From positions 1-10,243 of the forward strand of contig CAMKTW010000040.1 in assembly GCA_946415795.1 (NCBI GenBank): a stretch of 10,243 bases of DNA, in the 5' to 3' direction. This stretch comes from an uncultured Bacteroidales bacterium (GTDB lineage: Bacteria > Bacteroidota > Bacteroidia > Bacteroidales > UBA932). The notes beneath the pieces are model-generated. The model was not told the origin of the DNA. It saw nothing but the letters and a program-made list of their open reading frames with translations, and ran no database searches. Shown here one piece after another: positions 7,013-10,243 of the stretch (position 1 is its first letter; each line of letters begins with the position of its first letter). The translations under genes and the position numbers were made by a program.

Positions 7013-7132
7013 TAAGTCCAAAAATCTTGCAAGGTAAGATTTAAGTCCGGCGGTATATGCCGCAAACTTCCTCCGTCCCATAAATGGAATCCCCCGAAGG
7101 GTAACCTAGGCCCGTTTTTGGCAGCCGCGAAC
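6992..7132 (-). ncRNA. ssrS: Structured small RNA between zapA and rny, probable 6S RNA
   Basis: The stretch between the zapA stop and rny has no plausible gene but folds well on the minus strand. A closing stem pairs GGCCUAGGUUAC (7112-7101) with GUAACUAACGGCC (7010-6998), with small bulges, and a run of six U follows directly. Inside are a CCC-UUCG-GGG mini-hairpin (about 7091-7101), a terminal stem-loop of AAGU..GCGG with CCGC..ACUU (about 7042-7070), and an AAAUCUU/AAGAUUU hairpin (7022-7042). A closing stem, an open middle that can form transient hairpins, and a terminal stem is the 6S layout. 6S RNA mimics open promoter DNA and holds sigma-70-type RNA polymerase. 6S genes lie next to zapA in gamma-proteobacteria, and I recall the same next to rny in Bacteroidales. 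The structured RNA call is solid; the 6S identity and 5' end are inferred. Confidence 0.6.
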
Positions 7133-7138
7133 TCTTTT

Positions 7139-7166
7139 GGAAGTTAAAAATGTTGATTTTGGCAAA
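7139..7166 (-). promoter_or_regulatory. Weak candidate promoter for the small RNA
   Basis: The minus strand has TTTG (7166-7163), a 16-base gap, then TAACTTCC (7146-7139), a partial match to TAnnTTTG. The gap is shorter than the usual 19-20, so support is modest. It would start the RNA near 7132, just downstream of the zapA stop. Confidence 0.3.
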
Positions 7167-7173
7167 GAGTCAA

Positions 7174-7467
7174 CTAACGGCCACTGTTTATGTATTCTTC
7201 CAATCGTTTGTCAAGGGTGGCGATTCCCGCCAGCAAATCCTTGGCGTCGTCTTTAGCTTCAAGCGATATATACTGCATCACGAACTCCATCAGCACAATG
7301 CTCAGAATGTCCTGCATATCCTTAGTGGCATACTTGGAGGCATAGAAAGATACCTTCTCTTCAATTTTCTTCACCGCCGCACGAACCCGCTCCTCATTAT
7401 CGGGCTGGATGTGGAAGGTGAACTTGCGCCCGCCAATGGTAACTGTTATTTTCTGCTTCTCGTCCAT
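7174..7467 (-). CDS. zapA: Cell division protein ZapA, 97 aa
   Basis: This is a ZapA-family protein of normal length. The N-terminal globular part (residues 1-25, KITVTIGGRKFTFHIQPDNE) is followed by a conserved helix with EERVRAAVKKIEEKV and a C-terminal coiled coil (SLEAKDDAKDLLAGIATLDKRL). ZapA binds FtsZ in the cytoplasm and crosslinks protofilaments to stabilise the Z ring; it works as a dimer or tetramer through the coiled coil. It starts 9 nt after the stop of the coiled-coil gene, so the two are co-transcribed, and it is followed by the small RNA and then rny. No Shine-Dalgarno is visible before its ATG, so translational coupling is likely. Confidence 0.9.
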   Translation of the reverse strand: MDEKQKITVTIGGRKFTFHIQPDNEERVRAAVKKIEEKVSFYASKYATKDMQDILSIVLMEFVMQYISLEAKDDAKDLLAGIATLDKRLEEYINSGR

Positions 7468-7476
7468 TGTATGCGA

Positions 7477-7779
7477 TTAACCTAACATTGCTATACACTC
7501 ATCTATCTCCTTTATCACTGCGTTCAATCTGCGCTTTGCCCCTGCACTGTCCCCTGGTGACGCCGTAAATGCGCCCGCCAACTGTAAGTTATGTAATTTA
7601 TCTTCTAATGTTTTTACTTTTTGTTCTAAAACTGATTGTTTCTCTTTGTATTGTTCAATCTGGCTGCGGTACGATTCTGCCTCCTTGCTGAGGGAAGCAC
7701 TGCGGGAACGCTCTGCCTCATACATTGAGATAAGCTTTTCCACCTTGGCCGATAGAGCCGAAATCATATCCTCTGCCAT
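7477..7779 (-). CDS. Small coiled-coil protein upstream of zapA (ZapB-like by position), 100 aa
   Basis: An almost uninterrupted heptad coiled coil runs from about residue 5 to 68 (LSAKVEKLISMYEAER, QYKEKQSVLEQKVKTLEDKL). A short hinge rich in A, S, P and G follows (about 70-82), then a C-terminal helix ending IKEIDECIAMLG. It has no signal peptide or membrane segment. I do not recognise a named family with certainty. It is the first gene of the operon and lies 9 nt before zapA. In proteobacteria ZapA is bridged to MatP by the all-coiled-coil protein ZapB, so a ZapA partner at the division site is a reasonable guess, resting on position and shape only. The ATG at 7779 is the first in frame after the promoter, and the leader is about 20 nt. 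Confidence 0.75.
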   Translation of the reverse strand: MAEDMISALSAKVEKLISMYEAERSRSASLSKEAESYRSQIEQYKEKQSVLEQKVKTLEDKLHNLQLAGAFTASPGDSAGAKRRLNAVIKEIDECIAMLG

Positions 7780-7807
7780 ATTGCCATCGAATTAATTAAC
7801 CGACTCA

Positions 7808-7838
7808 CAAAAATACAAATAATCCTGCAAATATCAAA
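7808..7838 (-). promoter_or_regulatory. Promoter of the coiled-coil/zapA/RNA/rny operon
   Basis: The minus strand carries TTTG at 7838-7835, exactly 19 bases, then TATTTTTG at 7815-7808. This matches the Bacteroidota housekeeping promoter TTTG-N19-TAnnTTTG at every fixed base. The start is predicted near 7800-7802, about 22 nt before the coiled-coil ATG. The -33 box directly abuts the stop codon of the upstream gene, with no room for a terminator between them. Confidence 0.75.
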
Positions 7839-10243
7839 TCACTCTTTCACGATGCCCTTGCGGCAGCGGCCGTCTGCATATACAATGAGCGGCTTGTCAA
7901 AACGTACCACTCGGAACCATTCGCCGTCGTATTCTGCCTTCATCGCATCCAGCCGCTTTCCGTCAAAAATTCCATCCCCTTCCGAGGGGTTGATGGAGAA
8001 GTATCCCACGCCGAGCGAGGTCACGTTCTGGAAGAAATGGGTCCCCTGGCTGCTCTCGATGTTAAAATTCTTGAGGGCCATCTCCACTATCACCTTTGCC
8101 TGAGAGATATGCCCCCACTTAACCGGTACTCCCAGGTTGGGGTCAGAAGAACCCCAGCGTCCCGTCCCGACAAGGACATATTCCTCCCCTTTATCTTTCA
8201 TCATCGCGTTCAACTTGTAAAGTTCGTCTGCTATCTCATTGGTTTTCAGAGAAGAGAACTTGTCGAACTTCATATATATCAAGTGTTGCAGACCCTTTAT
8301 CTCACCTACGCCCAGGGCACATTCAGAATAAATTATCGCGTCATCGGTGGATATTGAGTCCCAGTCCACCTTTGCCTCGTCCAGGCCGTTGATGATGGGG
8401 CGGATCTGCAGGAAATTGAACACGCGGGGGGCGCCCGGCTCGACGTCCATATTCACGGCAAACTCTATCTCCACGGGGCAGCGGAGCTCCTCCTCGCCTA
8501 TCCGGAGCAAATCACGTATAATCTCTGCCAGCGGGAATGAGTTGTACTTAAGGATGCTGTTGAAAGTTATCACCTTGAACGACTGGTTGAAGGTGGGGCC
8601 CTCGCTTATGCGGTTGTTGGCATAGTCGAAATTGGAGCAGACATACTTGGCGTTGCGGAATCCGCCTATCTTGCTCACCGGCAGCCGTTCTATGTTCACA
8701 GCCTCGTCAACAGAGGGCAGGAATCTGCCCGGATCCAGGTTCAGCGCCAGCACCTCGGTCTGGGCGTCGCTTATTGTGAGCTCCACTGTGGATGTCTGCA
8801 GGGCTTTGTCGGGGTATGCGGGAGAGAAGCGCAGGGTCTTGCCACCGTCCACCACCTCCTTGCCCAGACCCATCACGACATTGCATACGCCATCTTCAGC
8901 CTTCTCATACCCTATCGGATAGAGATTGCGGGAACGGGCCACGCCGGAGAGCGTGGGGAAAAATAGCCCGTCCTGCTCGGTGCCGCACACCTCCTGCACC
9001 AGGACCGCCATCCTCTCTTCGCTGAGGACGTTCTGGGAGGTCTGGATATAAGCCTTTGAAGATGCAAAATAGACCGAAGCATATACACTCTTGATGCCCC
9101 GGATAAGCATTCGGAGCATCTGCCCGTCGTCTTCACAACGGGGAATCATGTATGTTGAATAAACCCCTGCAAAGGGCTGGTAGTTTGAGTCTTCCAGCTT
9201 TGAAGAAGATCTGATTGCCATCGGCCTGCGACAGGTAGAGACAAACTTTTTAAGCTTGCGATGGAGCGACTGCGGAATCGTAGAATTCAAAAACTCACTG
9301 AGAAGAAAATCGTCAGTAGTGTCCTTTGCAATAATATACTGAAGGCCATTGGAGGTGATGAACTCCTCAAAATAGTCAGTAGCGATAACTATGCTGCGTG
9401 GGATCGTGATGCGGACGTCGGGATATTTCTTGTACTGGTCGTGCTTGGCGATTATGCCGTTCATAAAGGCCAGGCCGCGCGCCTTGCCGCCTATACTGCC
9501 GTTGCCGATCTTGGCAAAGGCAACGGCATCACTGTAGGTTTTCTCGTCAAAATTAGCCACTATGCCCTGTCCCAGCAGCACCCGGTACTCCTTGAGCAGC
9601 CGCACGATGGCGCGACGGTGCTCTTCTGTAGAAGAAAACTGGCTGCTGTTCATGCTGCGAAGCACCTTGGCGATAGGGAACAGACCGCGGGCATAGAGCC
9701 ATTTGGAGAGGTGCATCTGGCTGAGATGGTGCTCCAGCACATCGTCCGGCACCGATTCAATCAGTTTCTGCATCTGATAGAGGTCGTGCGCCCGGCCAAG
9801 CTCAAGACCAGATTCGGGGTCGGTGAAAATAAAATCTCCGAATCCGAACTCGGAGTGGATAACGTCATGTATGTTCTCCAGGAGGTTTTTGCTGCTTTTG
9901 GGGATAAAACCGGCCCCCAGCGACTCCGCCAGCGCCTTGTATTCTACCTGCTGCGACTGCATTATCACTGGCATCCAAGGCGTCTGCTCCTTGACCATCT
10001 TGATAATATCGACACCTGCGTCGGACTTTTCGGTCTCGCTGAGGTCGCCCTTGTGGATTATCATTCCAAGGTCGGTAATCACACCCAGCAGGTTGTTTTT
10101 GTATTTCTGATAGAGTTCTACCGCATCGGAATAGTTGGTTGCCAGCAGAACCTTGGGCCGCGAACGCTTGCGGGCAATCATCTGCTGCTCGTTATATGCA
10201 TCCTTGATAAACTCGCTGTTCTGCAGCAGCAGGATGCGGTAGA
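7839..10243 (-). CDS. Response-regulator receiver / PEP-pyruvate-binding (PPDK_N) fusion protein (N-terminus off the window)
   Basis: The frame is open to the right edge: 800 codons are visible and the ATG at 10181 is an internal Met. Residue numbers here count from that Met. At 1-110 lies the latter part of a receiver domain: VITDLGM with phospho-acceptor D37, IMQSQ with S76, and FIPK with K95. A linker follows to about 220. Then comes the ATP-grasp nucleotide-binding domain of PEP synthase/PPDK: GGKARGLAFM at 231-240, and MAIRSSSKLEDSNYQPFAGVYSTYM at 321-345 in overlapping motifs. A conserved C-terminal region carries VGTGRWGSSDPNLGVPVKW and SSQGTHFFQN. The swivelling phospho-histidine domain and the PEP/pyruvate barrel are absent, so PEP synthesis is unlikely. 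Homologues are common in Bacteroidota, often labelled PEP synthase; from memory they have more receiver-like sequence upstream. It is cytoplasmic. A phosphorylation-controlled ATP-using signalling role is inference. Confidence 0.85.
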   Translation of the reverse strand, partial: YRILLLQNSEFIKDAYNEQQMIARKRSRPKVLLATNYSDAVELYQKYKNNLLGVITDLGMIIHKGDLSETEKSDAGVDIIKMVKEQTPWMPVIMQSQQVEYKALAESLGAGFIPKSSKNLLENIHDVIHSEFGFGDFIFTDPESGLELGRAHDLYQMQKLIESVPDDVLEHHLSQMHLSKWLYARGLFPIAKVLRSMNSSQFSSTEEHRRAIVRLLKEYRVLLGQGIVANFDEKTYSDAVAFAKIGNGSIGGKARGLAFMNGIIAKHDQYKKYPDVRITIPRSIVIATDYFEEFITSNGLQYIIAKDTTDDFLLSEFLNSTIPQSLHRKLKKFVSTCRRPMAIRSSSKLEDSNYQPFAGVYSTYMIPRCEDDGQMLRMLIRGIKSVYASVYFASSKAYIQTSQNVLSEERMAVLVQEVCGTEQDGLFFPTLSGVARSRNLYPIGYEKAEDGVCNVVMGLGKEVVDGGKTLRFSPAYPDKALQTSTVELTISDAQTEVLALNLDPGRFLPSVDEAVNIERLPVSKIGGFRNAKYVCSNFDYANNRISEGPTFNQSFKVITFNSILKYNSFPLAEIIRDLLRIGEEELRCPVEIEFAVNMDVEPGAPRVFNFLQIRPIINGLDEAKVDWDSISTDDAIIYSECALGVGEIKGLQHLIYMKFDKFSSLKTNEIADELYKLNAMMKDKGEEYVLVGTGRWGSSDPNLGVPVKWGHISQAKVIVEMALKNFNIESSQGTHFFQNVTSLGVGYFSINPSEGDGIFDGKRLDAMKAEYDGEWFRVVRFDKPLIVYADGRCRKGIVKE

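Noticed and set aside
7839..10243. Annotation as phosphoenolpyruvate synthase (ppsA)
   Set aside because: The phospho-histidine motif and the PEP/pyruvate barrel are not present in the C-terminal part, which ends shortly after the SSQGTHFFQN region.

Overview
The window looks like chromosomal core DNA from a Bacteroidota bacterium, most likely a Bacteroidales member (perhaps gut-associated) of roughly 50% GC. Four things support this. Several proteins belong to families centred on Bacteroidota (DUF4301, DUF3467, the receiver/PEP-pyruvate-binding fusion). Promoters match the Bacteroidota consensus TTTG-N19-TAnnTTTG. Shine-Dalgarno sequences are weak or absent on many genes. The gene order coiled-coil / zapA / small RNA / rny also fits. 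I see no insertion sequence, phage gene, CRISPR array, tRNA or rRNA.

Layout, left to right. A GH36-type alpha-galactosidase (minus strand, 3' end off the left edge) follows a DUF2207 membrane protein closely, and the two look co-transcribed. Their promoter lies back-to-back with that of a plus-strand HAD phosphatase at 2695-2731, where two identical TACATTTG boxes face away from each other. The HAD gene converges on a long minus-strand operon, separated by about 170 GC-rich bases full of inverted repeats.

The minus-strand operon starts at a near-perfect promoter (7808-7838). It reads: small coiled-coil protein (ZapB-like by position), ZapA, a structured small RNA ending in a U-tract (best guess 6S RNA), RNase Y, DUF3467 and DUF4301. 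It therefore joins cell division (ZapA and partner), a probable global transcription regulator RNA, and the membrane-anchored endonuclease that starts mRNA decay, with two conserved uncharacterised proteins at the end.

The right end is filled by a large protein (minus strand, N-terminus off the right edge) in which a response-regulator receiver domain is fused to the nucleotide-binding half of a PEP-synthase-like enzyme. The phosphotransfer-histidine and PEP-binding domains are absent, so it is probably a signalling or regulatory protein and not a PEP synthase.

The least explained items are the receiver/PEP fusion, the RNA between zapA and rny with the phased repeats in front of it, the DUF4301 protein with sugar-nucleotidyltransferase-like motifs, and the inverted-repeat-rich block at 3399-3571.
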